Shown piece after piece: positions 9,901-23,945 of a DNA stretch of 64,000 nt. The stretch spans positions 19,246,427 through 19,310,426 of the forward strand of contig OX442315.1 in assembly GCA_949358305.1 (NCBI GenBank), written 5' to 3'. This DNA comes from Strigamia acuminata. Taxonomy: Eukaryota; Arthropoda; Chilopoda; Geophilomorpha; Linotaeniidae. Positions within the stretch are counted from its first letter, which is position 1. Every line of letters begins with the position of its first letter. Under the pieces are notes generated by a model, which saw nothing but the letters and a program-made list of their open reading frames with translations, did not search any database and had not been told where the DNA came from. The position numbers and the translations under genes are program-made.

Positions 9901-12900
9901 TTCACCCCACCTCCGTCGTCCTCCCCCTTCAAACCTACTTTATGTAACCACTGTTGTAGCTTGTATTAAAAATAAAATTAATTAGTGTTGAATATTTTTT
10001 AAAGAAACGTTACGGCTGCTCCTCTGAGTGGCATTTACAAATTTAATATATTCAAATTTATTGTCTCAGTGGGAAAGTTTTAATATTTCATTTTCTCCAG
10101 CATGTGCAAGGGTAGCCTGGGCTCACTGAGTAATATTTACTTTTAACAAAAATTAAAAACTTTATTCTTCTTTTTTCTTTTTTTAAAACTAAAATGTTAT
10201 TACAAGAGATTCAAGTAATTCAAGTTGCAATAAAATAACGCATTTCTGCTAGATAAAAATTAAACTTTATTTTTTCTTTAATGCTATTGTTAGATAATAG
10301 TACAAACATTTGATTGTAAATCGTGTTTTGTGTAATGAAAATCAGTAGGTTTTATATACGTAATTTGTTTTACCTTTTGGAAACCGTTTATTTAATTTTG
10401 CATGTGTAGCAGCACTTTCCCGGCAACTTCGTAATGTTTAAGTTTACGATCGCAATCGTGAGCTATTCTTTTACATTAGCCATCAGTAGCTCATAAAGGG
10501 GTGCGTCGGTATTAATGAAAACGCTTTTTAGTGGGCACCAATACGAGGTGCTTGGACGGCACTTAATTCCCCATTTAATTTTTTTCCCCAAACATTCAAA
10601 ATCACGTCAAAAGCCGTAAACTTTTGTGACATTACCGAATAAATTTAATGAAGTTTAGCCAATAAATTGAACATTTCTTAGTAAAATATGTGTTTTTGTG
10701 TAGAGAATGGAGGCGCTGTTCGAAGTGAACTCTCGCTGCGTGCCAATTGGTGTGTCTGTTTTCTCATTTTCCAATAGTTAGAATGAACACTAAAATTATA
10801 AATAATGAATTTTATTGAACCATTTTACAATCAATTGTTAACAAGAGTAATAATAATAATTAAAACTTTTTAATTTTAATTTAATAATGGTATTTGGCTG
10901 GTCGTTTCTGCATTGACTGGAAAAATACTTGATCGCATCCCACATGACAACCATTCGGACAATCGATAACACTTCAAACAAGACTGTCCGGTTGGTTGTC
11001 ACTAGCAATGCAATGATCTTGTCGTCTTCTCGTTTTCTTGAGATGCTGAATCGATCCCTTAAGTTTATTAGTCAACAAACTAGGTCACTTTTTGCTTTTA
11101 TAGACCAGAATTCCTTTCTTCGAAAAGCAATTATAAACCTGTCCAATGACTTGCCAGGGTGCGTGTTGTGCTCTCGTGATTGGTGGCTTTTCTGGACGAT
11201 GGGTTTTGTCCGTATTTCTCAAAAGGAAAAGAAAAAGAAAAGGAAAAACTTTTGGCTGACGAGGCTAATTTGAAAAGTCGACTACACAGTACAATCAAGA
11301 TCACATTTTGCGAGTAACTCATGCGACAAATGTCAAATCCTCTTCCGTGCGCGGATGACTACTGTTAAATATTTTTTTTAGTAAAATAAAATTTGTTCAC
11401 GTAAGAAAAAAAGAAGAAGAAAACATTTTCTAAGTTGTGTAAATGTACACATTAAAATTGAATTGCGGTTTTGGAAAATGTGACTATATACGTTTGCTAA
11501 TTTTTATTTTGCTAGCAATAAAACAACTCATTTCCTCAATCCTGTAATGCACCTGCTAACTATAAATAAAAATAAAAGAGTATAGATTTGCATTCATCTT
11601 CGCTGCTGGGTCTCGTTTTAATCGAGAATGCACTCACTCCCCCTCTTTAATCCTACTGGATATGATCAAAATTTAAATCCTTGATAATTTTATGCTTTAA
11701 ACTTGTGAACAGCTTGGAATGCTTTTACAACAACCCACCATTACGTATTTGCATGTTAATTAAGGAAAAGGGCGTCCACCATTCGCAATTCAAATAAGAG
11801 CTATGATTTATTAAAGAATGTTTTGCTTGCAATTCACGTATCAAATAAACCTTAGCGTACACTACTCACAACATAATGATGGACGCTGATCATTATTTAA
11901 AACTGCTACTATGAATTATCTGGAAACAAGTGTTTCTTAGAGGCTATAGACCCAATTTGAACGTGTGCGCCAATGTTGTATTTTCTCAGCCCGTTCCTCA
12001 AGTTCATTTTATGGTAAGTGATAAAAATTAATTAGTTGGAAATTCTTTCCTAATTCGTGATTGGAATTTTAATTGATAAAAGTGCGAAACTTGTAATTTT
12101 CCAAGGTTTTCTTCTTTCTCTTTTTGAGCAAAAGGCAAACGCCTCCGCCTCGTTTACTGATTCTGCTTTAAAAATGTCAACTTTTCAAGTTTGTTAAAAA
12201 CATGAAGGCCTAGAGGCTTGGTTTTAATTTTACTGTTAGGTACACAAAGTCCAGATGGGAATGTAAGCAAAAGTGTAAGTCTCTCCGGAGGCTAAAGTTG
12301 ATATGGCCCAATGGTCGAGTCTACTGAAATGAGCTTTCGAGATTTCCCGGAGGGTGGCGCGTGTAGAGGGCGTAACAAACTCATCTTATAGAACGCGCAA
12401 GGGCATTGGCAATTTGTTTCACTCTCACTTCTAACTTTTATCTCTTATTTCTGGCAGCTTTATGACATGGTGCAAATGTCTTGTTGGATATACAATAGGT
12501 GCCATACCAACTATGAAAAGTATTAGGTGCAAAACTAAAGTATCTTGCGTACAACCTAATAGGAAATGTAAATTCTCCTCCAGCTTCATATACCCAATAA
12601 CATTGTAACCATTTCGCATATTACTCGCTTTTGACCCTGCAACTTGTACACGGCTCTTGGTTTCATTACTTATCTCAATGTCCTCTCATTACAGAGCCAC
12701 TTTAACAAATGTTTTCATTTTTCTTCCAAATTTTTTTTTTTTTACGACTTGAGTAATTTTAACATTAGGTGTATGCCATTCTATAGTTTTGTCTCCCCTC
12801 CCCTATTGTGTGCAACAATTTGGGCACAAATTCGTCTTATGTGCAGCTGTGCTGAACAATTTCCTGTACATTTCGGTTGGGTGAAGTTAGTTGCTCATCA

Positions 12901-15900
12901 AATATAATTTTTTAAACTCACTTCAAGACGTTTTTAAGGGGTGGAGAAAAATGTACCACACCGACCCTCCTTTGGAAGTTGGTGGTTGGTAAATTGGACT
13001 TCTGTACGTCTTATCGATTTCAAGCGACAGCGGTACAAGGAATGATGATAAATGTTGAGTCCAACTTCCTATTACTGACCTTAACGACACGACAATAATA
13101 GAGCTTCAATTCCATCCCCGTGAAGTTGTTTCATTATAGGGCACGGTACATCTTTCTTCACAGTGGGCCAAGAAGTTTTGTGGATTAGCTTTGTTTCGGT
13201 CCAGAACGACTCATATTCCGCCTTTGTGTTGTTCATCTGGAAAACTGATTGTAAATAGTATTGAGTGCGGTCGATTGCGGTCCGACTTGCATGTGCTCAC
13301 GATTTACTTGCGGCCTGTAAACTTAGGTGGGCATGCAAAGTACATTCTAATGTACCGTCGTGTAAAATTGCACAAGGGAATGCTAATACTCGAGTTTTAT
13401 CACCCATTTGATTTACGGCCAAATTAATGGATCAGAAGCATCTTTATCAAAATATTTAGTATAATAAATCTTGGAAAAAAATTATTGTGTTCAGATGATG
13501 TTAATAGAATTTTGTGGGAATAGAATATTAATTTAAAATTTTCTTAGTCACGCAAGATTATTTTTTTAATCTTTTTTTGATTGAGATGATTTTCTGTGGT
13601 CATTTAAAATGTTTTCTTTTTTTTTAACCTCGGCTGTCTGGTTTCTTTTTGTTAGTTTTCAGAAATATGTAGTAAAATAATTAAGTTATTACATTTAAAG
13701 TGTAACTTTTATGATCAGAATCTGTTCTGATTTCCCATTTCGAATCGTAATTTTGCATTCTAATTTACGTTTTTGCTAACTTATTAAAACCCACTTTATT
13801 CTTTAGAAGTAAATCGCAATTTACTTGACTTGACAAAGCGAGAAAAACGACCGCCCATGTTATTAATCAAAGAATTAAACAAATCGGGACTATTGGTACA
13901 AAAATGAGAAGCTTTACCATTAATTTTTTTTAGAAAACTCGCTTTCTATCACTGTTTAAAGTGGAAATAAAATAATGCTAGCTTATATACTTGTTAATAC
14001 ACGCATAACAACAATTGAAAAGATAATACCTGCCTAATCGATTATGATTGTTTGTCTAAGCTAATACTAAAATGTATCGTGACAAATCTACTGATTCTGA
14101 AACGCCGCTTTAAGGCTTGCATACAAGAATTTAAATTAAACCTAGATCCAAAGCAGAACTTTGCACATTGAGAACATTATTTTTAAATTATTAATTGATA
14201 TCGCGAGATATAAAATGTCTCTTTTTTTTCAATATTAGAAAACGAATTCGTAAAACTAGACTAAATTTTATAATTGAATTTAAAGTGAAAGACCTTATAC
14301 AGGATGCATGTTTAACCTCACTATTTATTCTGCACGTGTTGCACTTGTGCCCCAAATTTATCTTATAATGAGCAGCGAGTTGCATGACAGTCAGCAAAGT
14401 ACCAAAATAGCAAATACAATGATGCCTAACTACTGCTTTAAGAAAATCTTGGCCGAATTTGCTTTGAAACAATTTTATGCTTACATTTTGCACCTTCCAT
14501 ACTTAGAATTTAATTTAAATAGATTGTAATAATTTAAGCCAATTGGCTAGAGCAATAAATGAAGATATTATCAACTTGTAGGTAAATCAATTTGGTACCT
14601 TTTCTCTCTCTTTTTATGGTGAGAACTACGAACTCATAACGCATGTGTTAACCTAACTTCTACAAAAGGGTCAAGCTCTGGAACAAACAAAGTTTTTTGA
14701 GTTATTATCTCAACGGATGAATTGGTAAAAATAAATTTATTATCAGAAATCTGAATTACTGACAGGAAAATTTATTGATAACAAATTATGTGATATCTTA
14801 AATTGAGATTTTTATCTGAACTAATCTAAAGCCATCCATTATATACCTAACCATTTGCATGTGCACACAGATATAATTTAACTAAACTTTTTGTTTTATG
14901 AAAGGAAGTTGAACACAAAGAAAGTTCAAAATTTAAGTTTCAACGTTTTTTTTTTTTTGTTCAAATGTAGTACGTATAGTTAAATTATCTGTAATGATTG
15001 TTGTTAAATTAGTGTTATCTAGAGTAACTTGCAGATAAAAATCTAATTAATTTCGAAGGCGGTTGGTTTCTGTTCTATCGCAATGATTTCTCGAAACTTT
15101 TCTTCATAGGCCTAACCGGAAAATACATAGCCCTACAGATTGCGCATGCAGCAATAACTCTCAAAATTACCAACAATTTCGTGTAATAAAATTGTCCAAA
15201 CTTCATTATGTAAGAATCTAAATTGCAACATTTGTCTTTGTATCTAGATTCCCTTGAATTTTAAAATGAACTAAGCCCTAAACGGTTTGATTTCAACATT
15301 AGGCCTAACTGGCCTCCATGATAAGGCCTACAATATTTTGAAGCTGAGAGCGTCAGGAAGCTAGCGCACGGTTAAGAGCATATGCAAAATTCAATTTGGT
15401 AAGGTTAAAACAAAGAATATGTAGGAAAATGTGAGAAAACGACGGATTTTCATTGTTCTCTAAACACGGAAAGGGCCATTGGTGCTGGTTGCGTAGCAGT
15501 TGCCCTTGTCTGAAGCGGAGCCAGTTGGCGCCAATGGAGATCTCTGCTCAGCACCTTCTCTCCTCCTTTCTTAATAAGTGGATGGAATGAACCCACCTTG
15601 ATTCCTTGACCCGGTCATAGTTGATGAAATGTTGGCATGATGGAGGATACTTTAAAATTGTGCACTATGATGCGTCTTCGTTATTTGAAAGCATTACAAA
15701 TCACGTGATCGATTTCGCGGCTCCTTGTGTGCATGTAAACCGCGGACGTTTCCTTGTCTGACATCTGGTGAGAAGAATGTGAAACAATAATTGGCTGCGC
15801 GCTTTGTCTCCATCCGCTCCTCAATGTGTCTCGTTATGTTAATGGTCACTGGTTTGGGCCAGAAACACAAGGCAAAACCGGCTGTAGAGGCCCCTTCAAT

Positions 15901-16593
15901 TACTTATACATCACACGTGATAAAAATACCTTTGTTCGCGCAGGACTTTTTTTTTTCTTTCTGCAGATGTGAAAAGTTGGAACAAATGCAAAAAGTTCGT
16001 TTGGTCCGGAAGTGAAGTATCACAACATATCAGTCCGGAAACCACAATCGTGCGGGCTTTTCCTCCCCTCTATCCCTTTTCGCCTCTTTATTTTACAGAC
16101 ATTTTTCACTTCTTATCTATATTTATGTTGCAAAATATTATTTTTTTTCCTTTTTATTTTTTCCTTTTTTTTCCTTTTTGTAACTTTGTTGCTGTTTTTT
16201 ATTTTTATTTTTCTTACGTTTTCGAATTTTAGTAGGATACTTATTAGTGAAATATAAATTAATTGTTCGTTAATTAGGAATTGGATTGAAGACGCACAGC
16301 TGTCCGTGTTATTAATGGAAATGATACTCGGGGGGACAATTAATGAAGGGATAAAAGTAAACGCAACAAACTTTTCTTTTACTAAGACAATAAGAGGAAA
16401 GTGGACATTTTACGACCCATAAAAATTGCAGCGAATATAAACATTTTGCCTTTTTAGTTCTCATTCGTAATATAAGTGTAGCCGCATCTATACCTGCAGC
16501 AAAAGCAGGGGGAAAAGTTATAAAATGTTGCCAGGAGGTCGTTATAGAGGAATCTTGAGTGACCTGTTCTGTGTAGTGTGACGAATAGACGAT

Positions 16594-16606
16594 AGGTGGC
16601 GCCACC
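16594..16606. promoter_or_regulatory. CTCF-like palindromic site
   Basis: AGGTGGCGC matches the Drosophila CTCF core. It lies in a perfect 12-bp palindrome, GGTGGCGCCACC (16595-16606), so the core can be read on both strands. About 10 kb upstream of Ubx. Binding is inferred from motif only. Confidence 0.35.
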
Positions 16607-17614
16607 ACTGAGGTCGTTGAAGCAGCCCTTTCTTTTTCTTTTCTTTTTTTTCCCTCTCTTCCATTCTTTTTCTTTCTTTGCCAGTTTAATACAATGACAC
16701 ATGGCGGGATAATTAAGCAAATGAGAAATGCCGTGTTTATCGTGTTCTTTGGCGTTGTTTATACATTATGATGAGAGTCAGATTGGGAGTCGACTAAACG
16801 GCGGTGGGATGCGATTAGAGAATTTACAGCAACATTTATGTCATCTGGAAATTGCTCGAAATTGCTGCTTGCTCTTTCACTTCCTACACAAGGTTTTCAG
16901 TTGTTTGCATGAATGAGCGAGGACCCTCCCCCCTTTTTCTCGACCATTTGTTTCCATACAGTTTGACTGCAAGTGTATGTCCCACTTGTACACTTACTTG
17001 AGTAGTTGTTTATTTCGGTATGAAAGTGGATGATGTAAGGATTAATCCCTACAGTTTAAAAGGAGCGTGTTGAAAAGCATTTGTCACGACGCTTGGCTGC
17101 CATTTCCACTTTGCACGGCCGCAGACACGACATGTTGTCTCAGGATAATGCCTGCAATTAGGTATGAAAACTGTCTCACTGCACATTGACGAAACGAAAT
17201 GTGCAACGGCGACCATTTTTGATGTCGACTATTTTGTTCTTCTCCAGACCAAGTCGCATATTACTTATACGCTCCTCCCACACCCCTCTCTCTTTCGAGC
17301 CAGGTGGCAACAGCAGCAGTAAAATTAGATTTCATAAATTTGTGTGGAAGAGATATTAAAACGCATTCAAGCTTCTATGCCATGCTCGTGTGGGCGAGGC
17401 GAAGGATAAATCAATAAAGGAAACTTGGAGCTCGCTTAAAATTCATTTCCATGCACATAGACCTTTTTCATTTCTCGTTATTCACCTAAGACTTTGCACT
17501 CAATGGACAGCATATAGAGAAAAGGAAATGAGAAAGCTAAAAGAGAAATGGCTTGTATAAAAATTTAAATTGATTTTTCAAACCGGCGTTATTGCTATTT
17601 TATGTATCATTTTT

Positions 17615-17663
17615 AAATAAAATAAAATAAAAAAATAAAATAAAATAAAATAAATAAAAAAAA
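17615..17663. repeat. AAAAT/AAAT microsatellite
   Basis: Imperfect run of AAAAT and AAAT units, a simple repeat with no coding content. Confidence 0.8.
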
Positions 17664-18989
17664 CATAACACTAACTCACATTTTCAGATGAGGAATCGTC
17701 AGTGCACCTCTTTAATGGATTTATAAGAGGGGATTAACCGTGTATTGTAATTATCTTGACATGCATCTGTTGTGTTTAATTAGGTTTATTACTAGGAAAT
17801 GTTTCTAACTACTTCTTTCCACGACAAATTCTATTGTGTGTACGTATGTGACCCACGTTGCCTTGCCGTAATATCATTTTTTTTGTAAACTCGTCGATCA
17901 TAATTTCTTTTGCCACCGATTGCGAGACCAATTTCGGCCCAACTGTGCCCATTTGAAATGGTGGGAGCCCAAATTCCGATAGCAGCAGCAGCACATACAC
18001 ACACACACCCACAAGAGCTTGCAATCCACATAATGAGATGCCTCGACTCCCATTTTGAAATGCATTGGTTTGCTATGGTAAGGGATTGAGAAGCGGTAAT
18101 ATTTATTGCATGGTGATTACTGATTAGAATTTGTAATTGTAAATAATTTGTAGGAAAAAAGAAATGAGACATGATGTTTGTTAATACAGTTGAAACGTTA
18201 TTGTGAACGGGATTAATAATGCGTGGAATTGAAAATTGAAAAATGCAATGGTGGTTGGGAAATAGCAATGAAGATAGGTAAAATTGATGGATGCGTTGAA
18301 ATGTGCTCCGCGAGAAGAGAAGAAATTGTTGAAAACGCATTAAAATACCATTAAACTAGTTTGCCTCGATGAGGACGAGTTTCATTGGTGCTAACATAAA
18401 TTTTCTAAGTTTTGCAGTCAAGTTGTAAATGTTTGTTAGAGTTGGAAAAGACATAACCAGAGGATTCCATTGTGGTTCCGTTTGGAATGCACATTCCAGT
18501 AAAGGCATATGCATAGATTAATGTCGGTAAAGATTTATTCTGATTTACTATAGGTAAGTGAGCCAATTGGAAAATTGTAGACCATCAACTGGCATGTCAT
18601 GCCACTTGTAATTAATAGTGAAGCCCTATTCTGTTCAGTTTGGTCGTTCTCTAAATGGAATTTATTCGAAAATTTATCAGGGGGCTTTGTGTTCCTTAAT
18701 ATATTTCGCGAGACGCGCTAGAAAAGGGACGGGAGAAAAACAATATATAAACTACTTTAATTTGACTTTCAAACAACTACCTTATACCCTCTCACATGGC
18801 TTCTGGATTCCATTACCCTTTCTGTGCGCAGGTCTTTATGCTAATGTTCTGTTCCAAAACAAACAGTTTTCCTAGCTTTGCTGCAAAGTCTTATAAAGCA
18901 AGTGCCAACCCTTAATGCCTGCTGCTGCATTGATCAGCCATATATCACAATTCTCTCGTCGCGAATATAAATGCTACAGCTGCATGCTC

Positions 18990-19173
18990 AAACACATGTA
19001 TTATCTTCTACGATATTCTGAATCTATTATTAATTTTTCAACTCAAGTATCGAACGAAGATAATATGAAAACCTTAACTCAAACACGTGTATTGTCGTCC
19101 GCAACGATATTCTGAATCTATTATTAATTTTTCAGCTAAAGTATGAACAAAGACAATATGAAAACCTTAACTC
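18990..19173. repeat. tandem duplication, two units of 91 and 93 bp
   Basis: Copy 1 (18990-19080) and copy 2 (19081-19173) are directly adjacent. They share AAACAC-TGTATT, a nearly identical block running from GATATTCTGAATC to TATTATTAATTTTTCA, and end in AATATGAAAACCTTAACTC. Differences are scattered substitutions and a 2-bp gap, so the duplication is not recent. Each unit contains TTATTAAT, a possible homeodomain site. Confidence 0.85.
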
Positions 19174-22100
19174 ACGGACAAAAAGGGTGGGAAAAATACT
19201 CGTAAACTTGTTTCAAACTTGAAAATATTTTAACGTCGACACGCCATATTGTTATTTGTTTGAAATAGCAATAAATATAGCCTGTGTGTTATTGTATCTA
19301 CCGTGTATAAAAGTAAAGAAATGAAATTTTCGTTTATTTGTTATACGGCTTTATGTACGTTTTCCCTCACGCACACTGATCATGCGCGATGTGATCGATC
19401 GTCTCAGTCTGAAATTACACGCATCCCTACACTGTTTGGGAAGAATGGATTTTCGTGGTTATATATGGATGACAGAAAAGTTTTTCCAACTTTCTTAACT
19501 TTTTTGATAAAAAATGTACCTCACTTAATTTATTACTTCTGTATTCATTATTAAAATATTCATTTTATTTATTATTTTTTTCGCACACGATCAATCATCA
19601 CTTTTTTCCTTCGCTTTGATGTGAACGTGTCGAATAAGTGAATCTTATCGACAAAAACGACTAGATATAATAATCACAATAAAACAACAGCGCAGGTAGC
19701 ATTTTAAAATTCGAGATTAGTGAAGTTTTTACGACTTTTAAATTACAAGACGGAAAACTTAAATACAAACTGCACACTCGAATAATTTTTCATGCGAAGA
19801 AAAAAGTGACTAGTCTTATCAGACAGGTTTGCAGGCGGGGCCACTTTGTGTTTCTAAACGGAAGTACGGGTTTTTATGTTTTACCTTTCTGTTTGAGCAG
19901 ATGCTTTGAAATTCAATGTTTCAAATGTATTCAAAATTTCAAACAAACATTTTATTGCATTTTGCCGAATGTTTTCAATTGGAAAAAACACATTTTTCGC
20001 TTATAGTCCACATCTTAAATAAATCCAAGTTATGAAATTGTCTTTAATGAAAAAATGTAGATGATAGAAATGTTGAAGATGTGTATTAAATATAGAGTTT
20101 GATGTGGATACTGCTGCCGCCTTGGGTCCAGGGTTTGCACTGTGAAGGGTGTTGCGTTGGAGCTCAGGTGCCTCATTGGCCTCTATCCCCATGTGAACAA
20201 TCCAGTACAATTAAAGCCTAGTGTGTTTATGCCTTCATGTACGCCACGTTGACCACCCCCCTTTGCCTTTCTCTTTATGGAATGAATGCATGACAGCTGA
20301 GTTCCCCCTACCTTTCCATTATTATTGATGTGAAGCCAATATTCCACTTTCCCAACTATGACGTGATAAAACTTAATTCAATTGGCAAACCTTTAGCCAA
20401 CAGGATACGTGAGATGTATACATTGGATATACCACCTGTCTTATTGATCGCCTTGTACTCGCAATTTTCCTAAAATGAGAATAAGCGCGATACTAATGGG
20501 AACATATAATTAGATTTTTTTTTTTTTGTTTACATGACGCAAAATGTTTGCAAAAAGCGTAGGCGCCAAGTGTTTTATGATGTCGAAAATTGTGAAGGTT
20601 GTGGAGTGACTACTGAAACTTAGTGGTGTTGTAAGGGTTTTGCTCCTTAAGATAACCTTGTGCTAGTAAACGAAGGCAGTTGTCCCTGGGGAAGCGCTTG
20701 GCCTCGTGTTATCTAACGTTGCACATGACAGCAGGTACGTTCTGCACAGTTAGGGGAAACCTGTTGTGGCAATTGTTTTACTGCTGGGGCAGCTGTAATG
20801 CTGAAACTTGAAAGAATAGATACCACAAATCATAAAGACACATTGCGCTAAGTTTTCGGCCGCGCACATTTATTTCACTTCCTACCTCCTTTTTACCGCA
20901 GAAAACATTTTAGAGAAAGTTAGTTTGTGGAAAAGATATTTTAACTATTTATATGTACGGCATTTATTTTTATCAAGTAATTTTTATAAAGATATATTGT
21001 ATTTCCCCCCATCTACACACTTTTTATATTTTTTTTATGTATCAATTCAATCTGCATTCTTTTCTTTTTTTTTGCTTTCTTTTTTACTTAAATTTTTTTG
21101 GCCTCGACTGACTATTTCTTTCCACACAATATACGTTTTATGGATTTTGTTTCCCCGTCATAAATAAAACCATCTGCAAGCGGCTAGATGACTGTACAGC
21201 GCTGAGGTCCTCCTCTTTGGTTGTGGCCAGTTTCAGGCCATTCCAATGGGCAGGTTGGAATGAGCAAGCCGCTTACATTATCGGCGACCTGGCTGGGCTT
21301 TCCATTCGTTATTACTTTGCCACCTGGCTGTAATCCCACAAGCCCTACTCCCATAGACCTAGCTTAAACCGCTATGGACACTTTTAATACTGTTTCTTCG
21401 AGTACATGAATAATGTACTTCTCATTGCGTAAGGAAACTTCCTTAAAGTTATTTACTCTCGATTTTTAATTTAAAAATAAAAAAAATCAAAACAAGAACA
21501 GTCTAGACTGAATATATTGGTTTAAAAATAACACGAAACTAAACTTTCTTGATGATTTAATAAATGGATAATATAAATAGATTGTGAAACATTTTCTTAA
21601 ATTGAGGCATCCTTTTAAGCGTGACACTGACAGATATCACGTCCCTTTGCAATTGTCATAATGAGTTTATAGGGGCTCTCTGCGGGTGACTACTTTTTGC
21701 CTACATTCGTCATTTGTCTCTTATGACCAAGCAAAGTTTACACACTAGTTGGTAGTCCTCGATTCAGACATCAAAATTATTGGTCGAACGATCGCAGCTT
21801 GTATAATCAAGTGTCATTGATTAAGCTAGCATGAAAGGTCATTTGCGCCATAATTTCCAATATCTATTATTTTAACGTATTATTTGGAAATTTTCTGATA
21901 CGGAAAATTTTAAATAATAATCTGCATCTTTTAATGAGTTTGTGAAATGAAGGTTCAATTAATCTCATCCATTTACCGAGAATGCATGTCATTACAGTGG
22001 ACATTTGCATATTATTTTTCCAATTTCAATATTTCCTATTCAATTCGCACCATATGGACGTAATAGGTTCAAAAATCGCCACCCCGTCAGCTGGATATAA

Positions 22101-23599
22101 ACCTATTCCCCTTATTCTTTTCAAATGGATGATTGGGCCATAACCAGTATTTTGAAAACTTGATGTTCCCACAAAAAGGCTTTTTTTCATTCTTTCTTTC
22201 TTTTTCTGTTCGATCCCGTCTTCTTGTTGCTTTACTACACTATTTTTAAAGTAGACTACTTTAAAAGTACAAGGTCCCGAGAGAAAAAGATGGAAAGGGG
22301 GAAAAACTCAAGTTTGAACTTACACAGTAGTTCTCTTACATCAGCATTTTTATAAACTCTATGTATGTGAATAGAAAAATGCTTTTGGTTTGCACTTTTC
22401 TCAAGTATATCAATTTTAATGCACTGTAGAGGGCGTCTCTGTTGAGATAGATCCTTTTGTGTTGTACTCAGATGCTAACTGACAAAACATGTAGGTTAAG
22501 AGCAACAAAAAAAATTACCGAGCTGCACTTGAAGGGCGTAATTTATGCAATGACCTCTCGCGAACCCTATGGTTTGTGATGTGTTATTTTCGATTCACCA
22601 TGAATTATTAACATTTCGAATTCGACCAAGATTTATATTTTTTTTATTCTATTGCAGGGTTTTGATCATACACCAATGTGATTATTATTATCTACGGCCG
22701 CGCCTTTAAAGTTTTTCTCATTTTCGTAGCCAATTTATTGCGTGTTATTTGTGCCATTCCTAATCGAAATTTGATTTTCTTACCAAAAAAGGGAAATGAA
22801 CTATCCTACACAATCTCCTACACATAAAAAGTGTGACATGTATGGAATGGATGAGTCAAATCAGGCCGAATTAAGGTTATTGCACTCGAATTAAATCAAC
22901 CTGAATATGTTTTTAAACTAATGAAACAGATGATCCATGAAGGAGAGCAATTTTTCCGGATTTGTATGTGTGTTCCGTACTTAATATGCAAATAACAAGA
23001 CTCTGGCACGGTGTAATTTGGTGCAATTAAGTTCACATTGCATGTGAGAAATTATAGAAAAGCATGAGTGCGCGTTTAATTTAATAGATAAAAATTCATA
23101 AAGCCCTACTTGAGGAAGGGGTGCAGTGAATTTAGTAAATTCCCATATCTTTGACACTCAGTAACAAAGGAAGTAATATTGACGGGCCAAGTTAAGGAGC
23201 TAAAATCACCCCTCCACCACACTTGGTGGGTTATGATGCATGCATCATTTTCTCTTGGGACTCGCTCTGCAAACGTACAGCGGAATTCATAACGAAAATC
23301 TCCCCGTGGATGCACACAGCATTAATGCATTGCCAAGAAGAGAAGCCATAAGCTTTTGTGAGCGGAATTATAGTTATGCAGTTGTCAGTAAAGGGGAGTG
23401 AGACGGACTTTGAAAACAAAAGAAATTATAGCTCTTTGAATTTAAAATTACCCCTAGTGCACTACACCCTGGACACTGCGCGCACGGCCTTAGACACGAT
23501 GAGAAATGTCGTTAAAATCCCATTAAACTTTTCCGGGGAGTTGAAAAGTAACAGATTATGGATTTAGAAACTTTTGTCGTTATTAGCCCACACTCTGTG
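19174..23599. other. upstream intergenic DNA, no gene seen
   Basis: No coding exon recognised. Motifs: TGACAGCTG (20291-20299), CTCF-like sites at 21318-21330 (- strand, 11/13) and 22423-22435 (+, 11/13). A more balanced-composition block at 20560-20830 and another at 21180-21370 could be regulatory. Confidence 0.5.
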
Positions 23600-23945
23600 A
23601 TTAAATGCAGGAAAAGGATTTGCCAGAGAAGAATCCAGCGCTCAACCATCATCACCCACCCCATCCCTACGGTGTCCCTCGAAACGTGTGATTATTCCGG
23701 GCGAGTGCGTTGTTACTGCCTCTGGGATGACATAACCTGTGCGTGAGCATTGTACATAGACCCCCGATTCCGCCCGCCGCATGTTCGTCGATTCAACACC
23801 GAGCGAAGGGGCTTGGCCCGCGAACGCAATCCTGGGATGAATTTGGGGGCAGTCGTCTAACTGCCCCAGTCCGGTCCCTATTGTAAATAGCAACGGGAGT
23901 GTTATCACCGCGATCGAACCGCTACTGCTATCCATCAGGAGGTGA
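23600..23945. promoter_or_regulatory. GC/CpG-rich island 2.7 kb upstream of Ubx, possible non-coding exon or promoter
   Basis: Sharp compositional contrast with its neighbours and many CpGs. On + it ends at a plausible splice donor, GAG|GTGAAG (intron would start 23942), so it could be a distal 5' UTR exon of Ubx or part of a separate non-coding transcript. Frames on both strands show no known domain; a - strand frame of 97 codons (23642-23935) is unsupported. No clear TATA box. Either strand remains possible. Confidence 0.35.

Larger units (their letters stand above)
9901..18989. other. upstream intergenic DNA, no gene seen
   Basis: AT-rich sequence without convincing exons. Contents worth noting: CTCF-like cores at 12351-12372, 16594-16606 and 17301-17309; palindromes TTGGCGCCAA (15525-15534) and ATCACGTGAT (15700-15709); a T-rich tract (about 16137-16225); an AAAAT/AAAT repeat (17615-17663). 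The longest frame, about 170 codons on the - strand at 17831-18340, lacks domains and looks like a chance frame. Confidence 0.5.

Noticed and set aside
17831-18340. 169-codon frame on the - strand
   Set aside because: Composition is simple AT-derived (Phe, Ile, Asn, Ser rich), no domain, no splice context, and part of it comes from a CA-type repeat. A chance frame.
23642-23935. 97-codon - strand frame with a hydrophobic stretch in the CpG-rich block
   Set aside because: The hydrophobic run is not at a clear signal-peptide position with supporting context and no family is recognised; likely a by-product of high GC.
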